The translations under genes were made by a program, and so were the position numbers. A stretch of 64,000 nt of DNA. It comes from Schistosoma mansoni. Lineage: Eukaryota > Platyhelminthes > Trematoda > Strigeidida > Schistosomatidae. Numbering within the stretch: the stretch's first letter is position 1; every line of letters starts with the position of its first letter. The notes under the pieces were generated by a model that was not told the DNA's origin, made no database searches, and saw only the letters and a program-made list of their open reading frames with translations. Of this stretch, positions 33,540-45,011 are shown piece by piece. The stretch is taken from assembly GCF_000237925.1 (NCBI RefSeq), contig NC_031496.1, positions 33,290,295-33,354,294 on the forward strand, written 5' to 3'.

Positions 33540-33965
33540 ACAAACTATTACATCCATCGTCAAGAAGGTACAAGTATTTATAAACAGTTGTCTATGCAAA
33601 ATACTCAACATCCATTGGCCGGATACTTTCAGCAACAGCGTTTTATGGGAGAGGACAAACCAGCAGGTTCCAGCTGAAGAGGAAATTAGGAAAAGACGTT
33701 GGAAGTGGATAGGACATACATTGAGGAAATCATCAATGTGCATTACAAGGCAATCCCTAACTTGGAATGGTGAAGGGAAGCGGAAAAGTGGAAGGCCAAA
33801 GAACACATAACGTCGGGAAATAGAAGCAGATATGAAAAGGATGAATGTTGACTGTAAAGAACTGGAAAGGAAGGCTCAAGACAGAGTTATATGGAGAATG
33901 CTGGTGAGTGGCCTATGCTCCTCGACGAGGGGTAACAGGCATAAGTAAGTAAGTAAGTAAGTAAA
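33540..33965 (+). mobile_element. RTE-clade LINE, second subfamily, 3' fragment
   Basis: Codes [20 protein letters not shown] and [19 protein letters not shown]. Ends CTCGACGAGGGGTAACAGGC(ATAAG)(TAAG)n about 100 bases before the last deacetylase exon. The open frame over 114 residues suggests moderate age. Confidence 0.88.
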
Positions 33966-34066
33966 TTCAATGGTTGGAAAGTTTAGATATGAATTGTTTA
34001 CTTTTGCACACATTATTTTGTTTCAAGTAATATTGATGTCTTTTTGACTATTATTTTGATTTATAG

Positions 34067-35680
34067 CAAACTGGTTTGGCAGCAAAATGTCATCATCAAC
34101 CTGGCAGACGAGCATCTTTAATTGAACTGCAATTAGTTCACAAAGATGTGTATACAGTTTTATTTGGCAGTAATCCAGCAAGTAGATGTCGGATTGATCC
34201 AACCCTTTTAGCTACAGTACGTTTATGTAGGCTAGCCTGTGGCGGAGTCGGTGTAGATTCTGATACAGCTTGGCACACTGCTGGACATACAGCTCATGCA
34301 GCGAGACTGGCAGCTGGATGTGTTGTTGATTTGGCATGTCGTGTAATGCTTGGTCAATGTCCCAATGGTTTTGCTTTAGTAAGACCACCTGGACACCATG
34401 CAGAACCAGGTCAAGCTATGGGATTTTGTTATTTCAACTCAGTGGCGATAGCTGCTAAACGAGCTCAATTCCTTGGTTCAACAACACTAGGTACTGGACA
34501 AAGCTCTGTAATTTCTTCTTCAGCAACCACCCTGTTCGATCAATCAACTTTTCTCCCATACACTATAGAATCCGCACTTAAACCACGAATTTTAATAGTA
34601 GACTGGGATATTCATCATGGAAACGGAACTCAAACAGTATTTTACACAGACCCAACTGTGTTGTACATATCACTTCATAGACATGATGAAGGAGGATTTT
34701 TTCCCGGTACTGGATCACCTGAAGAAATAGGCTCTGGTCCTGGAGAAGGATATACCATTAATATTGCTTGGCCATCAGGAATAGTTATGTCTGATGCTGA
34801 GTATTTAGCAGCATTTCGTTTGATTATTCTACCCGTCGCTTGTGAATTTCAACCTAGTATTGTTTTAATTTCCGCTGGTTTCGACGCTGCTCCCGGTCAT
34901 TCAGCTAATCTCGGTGGTTATTCAGTAAGTCCTGCTGCTTTTGGTTGGATGACACGTCTATTATCAATTGATCGTATTGCTAATTCCAAAGTAGTATTAT
35001 CCCTAGAAGGTGGTTATGATATGAATAGTCTTTGTGATTGTACAGAAGCTTGTGTACGAGCATTACTTAGATCAGCTGCTGAAATAAATGAAAGAAATTC
35101 AATACCTATCAGTGTTCCAGATTTAATTCCTTTAAAACAATCTGAATTAGATAGAGTTCCACATCCTTCAGCAATACAAACTTTATTAAAAGTTGCACAT
35201 TTACATTCTGTTTATTGGACTAGTTTCTCTAATGAAATTGGTACACAATATGCATCTATGCCTGCTAGTAGTTGGTTACCAACAATATTTGATAATAGTT
35301 CAATTGAAATCAAAGATTTGAGTTCAACTACTGAGCATATTTCAGTAGTATCTACAAATGTTACACCATTAAGTGCTAATAAAAGATTCTTAAAATCTTT
35401 AATTAAACAAACACCGTTAACTACTGACTTGAATGTACTTACATCTGGGAATGTGACAGAAAATAATCGATATTACAATTTCGTCATGCGACAAGCTTCA
35501 TCAATGGATGAAACTAATGAAACTGAAATGAAACCAAATTCTATAAGAAGAAGATCAACAACTGGTATTACACCTTCTAATATGGATTCCATAACATCAA
35601 TAAATGATACAAATGAAACAATAACACGTATTGCATTAACACGTCTAGCTGAATTACATGTCACTTCACAACCTGAATGA
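34067..35680 (+). CDS. HDAC4: Class IIa histone deacetylase, catalytic domain and C-terminus (terminal exon)
   Basis: Zn-dependent lysine deacetylase, expected in nuclear co-repressor complexes. One 1.6 kb exon codes 537 residues and the TGA stop. Visible class IIa signatures are LACGGVGVDSDTAWH, RPPGHHAEP (paired His), GFCYFNSVA, DWDIHHGNGTQ (zinc ligands Asp at 34607 and His at 34613), GFFPGTGSPEE, AGFDAAPGH (third zinc ligand Asp at 34883) and LSLEGGYDM. In that last motif the catalytic position is Tyr (TAT at 35015-35017); vertebrate class IIa enzymes have His there. An insert of about 35 Ser/Thr-rich residues sits between AIAAK and ILIVDWD. The C-terminal ~180 residues are Ser/Thr/Asn-rich and contain no clear leucine-rich export signal. 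With the other exons the window codes about 1015 residues, close to vertebrate HDAC4/5 length. Confidence 0.95.
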   Translation, partial: QTGLAAKCHHQPGRRASLIELQLVHKDVYTVLFGSNPASRCRIDPTLLATVRLCRLACGGVGVDSDTAWHTAGHTAHAARLAAGCVVDLACRVMLGQCPNGFALVRPPGHHAEPGQAMGFCYFNSVAIAAKRAQFLGSTTLGTGQSSVISSSATTLFDQSTFLPYTIESALKPRILIVDWDIHHGNGTQTVFYTDPTVLYISLHRHDEGGFFPGTGSPEEIGSGPGEGYTINIAWPSGIVMSDAEYLAAFRLIILPVACEFQPSIVLISAGFDAAPGHSANLGGYSVSPAAFGWMTRLLSIDRIANSKVVLSLEGGYDMNSLCDCTEACVRALLRSAAEINERNSIPISVPDLIPLKQSELDRVPHPSAIQTLLKVAHLHSVYWTSFSNEIGTQYASMPASSWLPTIFDNSSIEIKDLSSTTEHISVVSTNVTPLSANKRFLKSLIKQTPLTTDLNVLTSGNVTENNRYYNFVMRQASSMDETNETEMKPNSIRRRSTTGITPSNMDSITSINDTNETITRIALTRLAELHVTSQPE

Positions 35681-36065
35681 GTCTCCATGATACCCCTCTC
35701 CTTCTTTCAAATGTTAAGGTTGTGATAGTGTTGTTGTTGTTGATGATGTTTTTCTTTAGTTTCTATACTACGGAAAAGAGAAACAGATCATCATAATTGT
35801 CCATTTGAAATGTTTTGTTTTTCTTTGTTTATTCCCTGTATATAACCAAGTGAATGGAAATGAACATTCCTTACCTTATAGATAAACATCTATACATATG
35901 TACAACAAAATACAAAGTTCCCGGTGCCTTAAAACACTTCTATTACTACTACTACTACCTCTAAATATAAATCATGTTCAATATTCAATATATATATATA
36001 TACATACACTTATACTTACTTATACAATACTACTGATATTTCTAATAAAAGTAGTACAATTTTCA
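35681..36065 (+). other. 3' UTR of the histone deacetylase gene with AATAAA signal
   Basis: AT-rich, repeat-free sequence follows the stop codon. A canonical AATAAA lies at 36044-36049, about 365 bases after the stop, followed by TACAATTTTCATG. The end point is inferred from this signal. A short TA/CATA microsatellite lies at 35985-36010. Confidence 0.5.
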
Positions 36066-36324
36066 TGAACTAAAAAAACGAATATGTCTGTTTTTCTTTT
36101 TGTTTGTTTGTTTGTTTTTAATTGTTATTTGCACATTACATTTTGTTTTATTCATTTAAACAAATTGATGTTTCATTATTGATCTTGTTTGTTTTGAATC
36201 TTTCCATCGATGTGTTAGGACTGCAACTGGTCAGTCTCTAATTGGCATATGTGAATACTGTGCGGACTGCCTCGATATTCCCTTTATTCACAAGCATGGT
36301 AAGCAAAGATGGATAGTGGCTAGG

Positions 36325-36524
36325 NNNNNNNNNNNNNNNNNNNNNNNNNNNNNNNNNNNNNNNNNNNNNNNNNNNNNNNNNNNNNNNNNNNNNNNNNNNN
36401 NNNNNNNNNNNNNNNNNNNNNNNNNNNNNNNNNNNNNNNNNNNNNNNNNNNNNNNNNNNNNNNNNNNNNNNNNNNNNNNNNNNNNNNNNNNNNNNNNNNN
36501 NNNNNNNNNNNNNNNNNNNNNNNN
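36325..36524. other. Assembly gap (200 N)
   Basis: Placeholder gap inside the inverted pair of family A elements. Confidence 0.99.
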
Positions 36525-36696
36525 GTTGATGTTCACTTTGGGACTCGGACCCAGTATCAAGTGAATTTAAACTTCACCCCATCGCACAAGCAAGTGGCTA
36601 TCAGGACTCAGTAGCTGAGTGGATAACGTGATGGCGTTTGAAGCGAAAGGTACTGGGTTCGATTCCAAGAGTGAACATCAACTCAGATGCAGGTAC

Positions 36697-36744
36697 ATCC
36701 AGCTGACGAGTCCCAAATAGGACGAAGTGGCGCGCATCCTGGAT
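36697..36744 (+). ncRNA. Hammerhead ribozyme, Sm-alpha type, GAAG variant
   Basis: ATCCAG, CTGACGA, stem II GTCCCAAATAGGAC, GAAG, stem III GTG...CAT, cleavage triplet ATC, CTGGAT. Confidence 0.55.
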
Positions 36745-36782
36745 TCCACTGCTAGCCATTATCCATTTTTGCTTACAATTGA

Positions 36783-37419
36783 TTGTCTGTTTGATAATTT
36801 AATTTCTTTATTTCTTTTTTTTAAACTTCATTTAGATTATTTTGTTTGTTGTGTGTAGATAAATATCTACTTAAATAAGACCGGAAACAAAGTTAAGTAG
36901 TGATTGAGAAATAATAGAAAAATGTTAAGTTCGATAAAGAGCTATTCATGGTTAAGATCGTGATTCAAAGATCACTATAGATCATTGTATTGTTATTTAG
37001 TAATAGGAACTTTGAACTGTTTTACAATATAGTGACAATAAGAATGTGGACTGATAATCAATATATGTGAAGACAAACGAAATGAACACTTTTCAGGTGA
37101 TCAGATTTCCATCTTCTCTCGTTTGAGGTTAGAGTTGAGACACACAACGTTATTAGTCTTGTACGAAATTACTAAAACTTCTGTAGCTTGTTCAACGTCA
37201 CTGGTTGATTTATCAAGCGTAAGTAAAGTACAGCTACGTTTGGTTTAAATTATAAGGAATAATTTGTAATCTATAGATTGTACATGGAGGGTTTTCGAGA
37301 ATAAATCACATGGTTATCTGAAAAAGAAGCTGTAATAGAGGAAGAAACCCATAAATCTGAAGTGTCTTTTTATTATCTAACATTAGTCAGATTTCCTGGT
37401 TAGCGTTTTTTTTAAACCG
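36783..37419. other. Intergenic AT-rich sequence, no feature recognised
   Basis: Between the deacetylase gene and the next LINE. No exon of the START gene could be recognised here. Confidence 0.45.
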
Positions 37420-37832
37420 AAGAACTACAAAAACCATCATCCAGAAGATACAAATGTTTATTAACAGTTGTCTACGCAAAATACTTCGGATCCGTTGGAC
37501 ATACACTATAAGCAACAACAATGTGCTGTGGAAGAGAACAGATTGGGTTCCAATGGAGGAAGAAATCAGCAAGAGGCGTTGGAAATGGATAAGACACACA
37601 TTGAGGAAATCACCCAACTGCGTCACAAAGCGAGCCCTCACATGGAATCGTGAAGGTCAAAGGAGAAGAGGACGACCAAAAAACATATTACGCCGAGAAA
37701 TGGAGACCAACATGAGGAGAATGAACAAAAGTTGGGTAGAACTGGAAAGGAAGGCCCAGGACAGAGTGGGTTGAAGAATTCTGGTCGGTGGCCTATGCTC
37801 CATTGGGAGTAACAGACGTAAGTAAGTTAGTC
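37420..37832 (+). mobile_element. RTE-clade LINE, 3' fragment
   Basis: 5'-truncated copy with an open 106-codon frame ([20 protein letters not shown] at its start) and the terminus GGGAGTAACAGACGTAAGTAAG. Confidence 0.88.
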
Positions 37833-38188
37833 GGACTTCGGAACATTGGATAGATCTCATTAGGAGTGCCATATGAAAATCACATTTCCATTTAAAAACG
37901 TGGAATCCACAACGAAATTGGAAAGATTTATCAATCATTTAAGTGTCCATCTTAATTTTATTCGTTTTCTGTCGTAACCTGTCCTTCGCTAAGAAATCAC
38001 AGTCCAAATTGAACAAAGGGATTTAACGTTTTTACAAGGTCATCCTCATAACACCATTGACAGATAATTTAATTTCATGTTGTGTCATAATCAACAGTCT
38101 AGGAAAATTCGATTTACCTGTATATGACTACGCAATCATATGCAGAGTTAGGAAAACAATAATGTAAATTACATCAGATAAATCACAC

Positions 38189-38494
38189 TGTTGTGTGGTC
38201 TACTTTAATCCATATAAGTAGTATATGGCGATGGTCAGACATAGAATGTATTTTGGCAGAAGACCGATAAAGAAAAAACTAAAATGAAGCGCAATTGGTA
38301 GGAAAATGCATGAATAATGAAATCTGAGACAATGGACTGATATTTACAGAAGGAACAATAAAGATTGAGACGATTGTTTGTTATTTTGCAAATTAATCGT
38401 TCACTGTATGGTCATCAGAATGCAGTGAGATAGTCTGTAATTTGTGCTTTAATACATTCGATTGTCCCCAACTAGTGTTTTGTTCAATACAACA
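38189..38494 (+). mobile_element. Solo LTR-like repeat, about 300 bp family
   Basis: Forward relative of 1242-1544, from TGTTGTGTGG to CAATACAACA. No target duplication is visible at these bounds. A fossil without coding part. Confidence 0.55.
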
Positions 38495-38811
38495 CTGACT
38501 AAAAGTTCAGACTGATCAGTTCCGTTACATTTAACGATAAGGATGAAGTACAAACGTTTACAACCAATGATTTCTGGAATATTCAGTGGAAGAAGTATTA
38601 AAGATTGACTTCATTATATAAAAACTAATTTTAACGCTAAATTAGGAACGTTTTCCCATAATTCAAAGTATATTGTGACTCCCATTAATAGTTTTATAGG
38701 TTTCCTAAATTAATGTTGATCTTGTTAACTTTACTTAACACATACCCGACTGGAGGCAGACGGTTTAGCTACTACAACAGGTCATTGTTATCTACGCCGT
38801 GCTGCGCTTAG

Positions 38812-39025
38812 TCTGTCAGCCCTACTGGATAAAATAGTCAACTGAATTTCATTATCAAACACTTCTGACGTTAACCATGTTTCTTAAACATCCGGGTTTT
38901 TTATATAAACCATTAACTTGAGCTCCGCCATATTATTCCGTAGGCTGCAATCATTTGTGCAGCACATCATTAATTCTATGGAAAACCTTCCTTTACCAAC
39001 CGGAGTGGTTTAAGGGTCGTTTTTC
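38812..39025 (+). repeat. Left arm of a ~215 bp inverted repeat
   Basis: Reverse complement of 40428-40645 with essentially no differences; truncated by the gap at 39026. Confidence 0.85.
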
Positions 39026-39225
39026 NNNNNNNNNNNNNNNNNNNNNNNNNNNNNNNNNNNNNNNNNNNNNNNNNNNNNNNNNNNNNNNNNNNNNNNNNNN
39101 NNNNNNNNNNNNNNNNNNNNNNNNNNNNNNNNNNNNNNNNNNNNNNNNNNNNNNNNNNNNNNNNNNNNNNNNNNNNNNNNNNNNNNNNNNNNNNNNNNNN
39201 NNNNNNNNNNNNNNNNNNNNNNNNN
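39026..39225. other. Assembly gap (200 N)
   Basis: Placeholder gap directly at the end of the left arm of an inverted repeat. Confidence 0.99.
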
Positions 39226-40427
39226 TAGTTAAAAGTTATTAAACTCAGTCAAACCTCGTATGGAATGATGTTTGGGACGAAACTTTGTTAAGTACTGTAT
39301 ATCCGTAATACTTTTTGCTATGCATACAGTAATAAATCAATCCCCTGGACAAACAGTTTTGTAAGTCTTTGACACTTACGCTGACCTCATTAGTTTTGGG
39401 GAGGATAACCTTACTCATGGCATGCGGTCACTCATTCTAACCAGGTCCCCTTTGGGAACGCCGTACTGCTCATCCCTTGCTTCGACTATTTAGCTCACAA
39501 TACACACTCCTCCATATACGGACATCCTCTCAAATACAGCTTCAAACTCCATCATTCCCTAATTATGGTTTGACTGAGTTTAATAACTTTTAACTAGATA
39601 GGTGTTTTGCACAAAAGCTTTGTAAAGTGCTGAATATCTGTGGCATGCTTATGAGTAAACCGCACTCATTCCAATGGGTTGCACCAATTCTGCATCTTGT
39701 TCAGTATAGAAAAATTAGGGCAGTTTTCACCAAGATGCATCACTCTGTCCATAACATAGTTCAACGAACAACTAAGGTATGTAGATCTATGGATTCAATT
39801 CCGGATTCACATATCAACGTAAAACAGACTATGAAGTAGCAAAAACTGAGTGGTGTAGAGGATGTGATCAAGTGACAAAATAAGGTCAATGAGTGTCTTA
39901 AAGTCACACCCCGAAAAGGAAAAGTAAGAAAACGGAGTGAGACCTCTGCGTTTTACGCCAAATCGTGATCGGATTGCAGGAAGATTTCAGGAATAAAAAT
40001 TCCACAGCGTGTTAAAGCGGATTTCGCTGATAGGTCAGTCATGTTCCATAAATTAGGGTAATCTTCCAGGAAGGAAGCAACCAAATGCTAGACTTGAGCA
40101 CGACCTCAGCGACATGACGTTATTAAAAAGGAGAAAATGTTTCAGGAGCTAGCATCTGCAAGCTTTATAGACTAGGACAAAAGGTGGATTCTGAAATTTC
40201 TCAGAAAAGCTGCTTCTTAAAAGGTGACCTTTGCCTCGGCTGAAGAAAGAAATTTGATATTGTGAAACTCACGCAAACTGATTAGATCCGGAATATACGT
40301 CCGTGAGGATCCCAGAATGGTTGATAGTATCAAGAGACGATCGGCAGAAGTAGAAATAAATGAGCACCGCCGAAACCGTGAAAAAACCTCGTACTGAAGG
40401 GTTTTCAACTTGTAAAAGTTCGAAGAA
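39226..40427. other. Unclassified sequence, probably repeat-derived, with a short inverted repeat
   Basis: 39227-39255 (TTAAAAGTTATTAAACTCAG) recurs inverted at 39568-39598. A minus-strand frame at 40217-40495 enters the right arm of the larger inverted repeat. GC content and frame debris suggest a degraded retroelement, but no family is recognised. Confidence 0.4.
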
Positions 40428-40645
40428 AAACGACCCTTAAACCACTCCGGTTGGTAAAGGAAGGTTTTCCATAGAATTAATGATGTGCTGCACAAATGAT
40501 TGCAGCCTACGGAATAATATGGCGGAGCTCAAGTTAATGGTTTATATAAAAAACCCGGATGTTTAAGAAACATGGTTAACGTCAGAAGTGTTTGATAATG
40601 AAATTCAGTTGACTATTTTATCCAGTAGGGCTGACAGACTAAGCC
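40428..40645 (-). repeat. Right arm of a ~215 bp inverted repeat
   Basis: Starts GAAAAACGACCCTTAAACC and mirrors 38812-39025. If the gap hides the rest, the arms are longer than seen. Confidence 0.85.
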
Positions 40646-40929
40646 GTAGCCGAGGTAGAGTTATCCTATACAAGGAAAGTACCTGTTGAGAGAGTGGCAC
40701 ATGATTCAGAGGCATATAAACTGGTGCGTTCCAGTCTGAAATATAGACGACAAGGTAATTCGTTGTAGTAAATCGCATTCCAGAATGTGTGGTAGATAAC
40801 TTCCTCCTAGTCAAACTTAAGTCCTGGTGTGTTAGGGGTAAAAGCCTGATCGTAGGCGATAGTAGTCGGTCAAGTGGCTTTCCTCCTAACTCTGAGGAGA
40901 AGTGATCATGCAGCAATCTTACTCAAAGT

Positions 40930-41899
40930 TGTAGCTGAGATGGTCTGTCAAACAGTCGCGCCGACCTGTCCAATCATATGGAAGGCAGACATGAAGGTGA
41001 AAAACTCTGCAGCATCGGCTGAAAACTGGGAATTCGACTCAGAGGCATCAGTAGAAGAGGCATGTGCACATTTCAGGTAGTTATACAATCGGGCAACTCA
41101 ACCATATATACCCTGGACACGTACATGCTTGGATGGATCAGAATATTTGACGTTTACCAAGACGAAAGAAGAAATGCTGGAATTTTGTCATCAGCCTTGA
41201 AACAACAGTCACGATGGAACTCTACAGATCGGTAAGAAACACGTGTATAAATAAAATTCGGGAAGCTCAAAGAAAATATGAAATGCAGTTGGCACAATCT
41301 GCACTCAAGCAGACTAAGAGAATATCCTTGTACATAAATTAAAGAACAAGGATGAGGCATTGGATTCACAACCTAATTAAGGGAGAGAGCGGATCTCACA
41401 TCATAAATGATGATCGGGAAAAAGCCCATTTCGGGGCAGTTTCCACTCAGAAGCCTCCTTCAGACAAATAGATAGATCCAAATACAAAATCAATAAATCG
41501 TCCGCTCACCGTGGACTTCGATCAATACGATAATAATAAGGCTCTTAGCACTTTAGACTCGGAAAAGTCAACAGAATCGGGTGAACTAAACCAAAAAATA
41601 TTGAGACGAATTGTACAATGTATTGCAGCCCCACTAACTGTGATATTCAATATGCCACTTAGACAAGTTGAGTTACCTACGGACTGGAAGGATGCAATTG
41701 TCACCCCAATACATAATAGAGGCTCAGGACAACTTCCATCAAACAACAGACCCGTTAGCAGGCTCACCAGTATCGTAGTTGAAATACTGAAAAGAATAGT
41801 CGGAAAGATCATAATGACATACATGGAAAACAAAAACTTTTTAAACAGCGAACAACATGGTTTCAGAAAAAGTATATCTTGCACAACAGTCAAGAAAAA
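40930..41899 (+). mobile_element. CR1-clade LINE, decayed copy
   Basis: The recognisable RT part is at 41600-41890: IVQCIAAPLTVIFNMPLRQV, LPTDWKDAIVTPIHN, LTSIVVEILKRIV, NSEQHGFRK. The upstream frame debris is probably the same element. It is interrupted at 41900 by an RTE-like LINE, and C-terminal coding resumes near 42750. Confidence 0.75.
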
Positions 41900-42700
41900 C
41901 TATCATTGTAGAACGCCGACTAGCATGTCTGCGTTCTAAAACATGACGAATAGTGAATATGTGGTTGATGCAGCCAAGATTAAGTCTGAAGCCAGCCTGA
42001 TTTTCTCGTGTTTGTAGTTCACAAGTCTTAGTTAGGCGCCCGATAATTATTGAGCCTAGTATTGTAGATGCTATGTTAGTCAAACTAATCCCTCTATGGT
42101 TATCACAGGATGATTTTAGCCCCTTCTTATATATTGGGACAATCAGTGATTGTGACCAGTCAGATGGGATTACGTTCAACTCCCAAATTCTAGCCACAAT
42201 ATAAGCCAACGTGATCGCTAAAATTGAATCACCAGATTTAAAGACCACTGGAACCAATACATCGTTTCAGATTAGCTATAGCCTTTTGAACTTCAGGTAG
42301 AGTCGGGGGACCTACTTCAATGTTCCATTCAGGTTTTCTGAGAATAGTGGGTAGTTGTAAAGTAGCTAAAGGCCAGATGAACTGCCCCTTAAAGTGTTTT
42401 GCTCATCGTTCTAAACGTCTGGGCTGAGAGCAGATGAGGGTTCCGTCTTTTTCCGAGATTGTCTCACTTACACTTGACTTATTAATTCCGGTTTCTTTTA
42501 TTAGTCTGAATAGTTGCCTGGTGTTGCATACAGCCGCTGCCTTTTTCATCTCTTTTGCTTTCGTTGCCCACCACTGCTCACAACCGTTCCTTAGGCTTCT
42601 AGTTAACCTAGATCTAATTTGTTTACGCTCTTCGTCGTGTTCAGAGCCTGATGGGATGAATTTACGCAAATCCATCAGTGAAACAGACTTAGAAGAAACC
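41897..42700 (-). mobile_element. RTE-like LINE, third subfamily, internal fragment
   Basis: Minus-strand frames code SLRNGCEQWWATKAKEMKKA, TRQLFRLIKETG and, further on, NVIPSDWSQSLIVPIYKKG, DNHRGISLTNIAS and RENQAGFR, the finger region of an RT of a different subfamily. It sits inside the CR1 copy in opposite orientation. Frame broken in several places. Confidence 0.75.
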
Positions 42701-42941
42701 CATTGCTTTTATGGAACCCTTTGGTTTAAATTACTAATAGATGTTACCGCTGTTTCCACAGATGTTCGTATATCTTTGGAAAAGGTCCAGAGAGGAGCGA
42801 CTAAGCTGATTCCGGGAATCTCCTCGCTAAACTGAACATATTCCCATTATTATATTGAAGAACCAGAGGGGACTTGATTACAGTTTCAAACTACTAAGAC
42901 ATAAATTTGTATCTTACATGCCCTCATTTTTCCCGACTTTC
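42701..42941 (+). mobile_element. CR1-clade LINE, C-terminal piece
   Basis: LEKVQRGATKLIPGISSLN (42775-42835) matches the LERVQR-x-x-TKLVKG motif near the C-terminus of the CR1 frame at 45467-46972. It stops exactly at the LTR element and seems to continue after it (45017-45043) up to the gap. Confidence 0.7.
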
Positions 42942-45011
42942 TGTTATAACGTATCAATTTGCCCTCTTAATATATATATATATATATATATGTGTCCAAT
43001 GATATAGAAAATACGTACGAGCAGTCTTGATTGCTATTCGGTCCTTCCTAACTGCCTAGCCCAGCCGTTAAGTCCAGAACACAAATAACAGCCTCAGCAA
43101 TATGAATCATTATTTACAAGCATACTGGGTTATATATACTAACCAAACAGACCACACATATCAAAAATAGAAAAATAACATTTGTACAGTAATTGGCCAA
43201 TGTGGCTGTAGCTAGGGGGAAAGTAATCAATAATAATAGTTCCAAGGTCAAACTAAAGGTTATGATAAGAGGAACACAGAAACGATTAGGTCACTTATTT
43301 AACAACTATCCAATAGGGAATAGGCATATTATATTTGTCCATAAATAGACATCAGATTTAGGTTACTCATTTAACAACAATCCAATAGGAATAGGCGTAT
43401 TACATTTGTCCATAAATGGACATCAGATTTATGATTCATAATTCGCCAGGGGATACAACACCTCCCCTTTTTGAGAAATCCGGGGTTGATATCCGGATTT
43501 TAAATTTTCTCGGATTCACCCTCCCCCACGAAAGACTGTTGGATCCTCATATAGCCAAGTTACTATTAATGCGATATGTTTGTCACATTTAACAGGGAAT
43601 GCATTAGAACGGACGAGATCATGAGGATCGACGACATTTGATTTGAGGTCACCAGCTTTCGATTCTTGTGAAACAGTTTGCTTGAATTTTTTTGGAACCT
43701 CATTGGCAGATAATGAATCATAATCAGTGGATTCTTGATTATCATTTAATACATCTGACATTTTTCTCTCATTTTTATAAGAGAATTCAACAGGAACATA
43801 TGAATCATCAAAATAATCTAAATCTGGTAGAACAATTACAGAATTTTGATCATTAGATTCATTAGGAACATTTTTCGTATCATGATTAATTTCATTTGGC
43901 GCCTCTGTATTCAATACACTGCTCGATTTGTTTCCCGTTTCTTCGTGGGCGGGTACTGCAGCAATTTCATGAGCATTTTGCAAGACATTTACTTTCTGTG
44001 AATAGGATAATTCACTGTTTGCACGTCCGTTTTCGGGATTAATAAGACTTGGACCGTGTACAGGGCAAGTATCTGAAACAGGTAGTACTGGGTTACTGGG
44101 CTGATCGTGCATAACTGCTGCATTTAAATTATTGCTTTGTATGGATTCATTGAGGCTTTCGCCGGCATATTCATTAGTTCTGTAATCGTTTTCCAGCTCT
44201 GTACGCAAATTGGAAATCAATGCGTCAACTTCCGTTGCACCCCCGAAGCATGGGTGATTCAGCAGCTTCGCGTGTAACTTGTCAATGAAATCCAATTGAC
44301 TCTTTCTAAAGCGCTGCTCTTGTCGCTGGATTAGCAACTGAAATTGATCGGAAGTTAGAGCCATTTTTTTTATGCAAATAATAATAATAATAAATCCAAA
44401 AAAAAACACCGGCAATTATTATGGATTATTTAATTCCGAAATGACGTCAGCGGCTGCTGTATTTTTTTCCAGAATCCCCGTCGCCAATTGTTATAACGTA
44501 TCAATTTGCCCTCTTAATATATATATATATATATATATGTGTCCAATGATATAGAAAATACGTACGAGCAGTCTTGATTGCTATTCGGTCCTTCCTAACT
44601 GCCTAGCCCAGCCGTTAAGTCCAGAACACAAATAACAGCCTCAGCAATATGAATCATTATTTACAAGCATACTGGGTTATATATACTAACCAAACAGACC
44701 ACACATATCAAAAATAGAAAAATAACATTTGTACAGTAATTGGCCAATGTGGCTGTAGCTAGGGGGAAAAGTAATCAATAATAATAGTTCCAAGGTCAAA
44801 CTAAAGGTTATGATAAGAGGAACACAGAAACGATTAGGTCACTTATTTAACAACTATCCAATAGGGAATAGGCATATTATATTTGTCCATAAATAGACAT
44901 CAGATTTAGGTTACTCATTTAACAACGAATCCAATAGGAATAGGCGTATTACATTTGTCCATAAATGGACTTCAGATTTATGATTCATAATTCGCCAGGG
45001 GATACGAACGA
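42942..45011 (-). mobile_element. LTR retrotransposon fossil with both LTRs and a gag-like ORF
   Basis: LTRs at 42942-43460 and 44489-45011 (about 520 bp, nearly identical), flanked by the 5-base duplication CTTTC (42937-42941 and 45012-45016). On the minus strand a primer-binding-like site follows the upstream LTR (near 44470-44487), and a purine tract (AAAAAGGGGAGG) precedes the downstream LTR. Between them one gag-like frame (44364-43516, about 283 residues, beginning MALTSDQFQ) is present and pol is absent, so the copy is incomplete. The LTRs are related to the solo LTRs at 3205 and 6743. Likely Ty3/Gypsy, inferred. High LTR identity suggests a young insertion. It sits inside a CR1 LINE. 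Confidence 0.85.

Larger units (their letters stand above)
36190..36782. mobile_element. Family A ribozyme elements as an inverted pair around a gap
   Basis: Left: reverse flank and start (36190-36324). After the gap, a reverse scrap (36525-36558) and a complete forward unit (36559-36780) with tRNA-like head (GGACTCAGTAGCTGAGTGG, ACTGGGTTCGATTCC) and hammerhead. Just past the deacetylase polyadenylation signal. Confidence 0.85.

Noticed and set aside
33466-33540. Frame coding [11 protein letters not shown] that resembles the NRDFV-x-x-RSW motif of START domains
   Set aside because: It lies inside the deacetylase gene, runs straight into an RTE LINE, and lacks splice signals and any other START similarity. 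A chance match.
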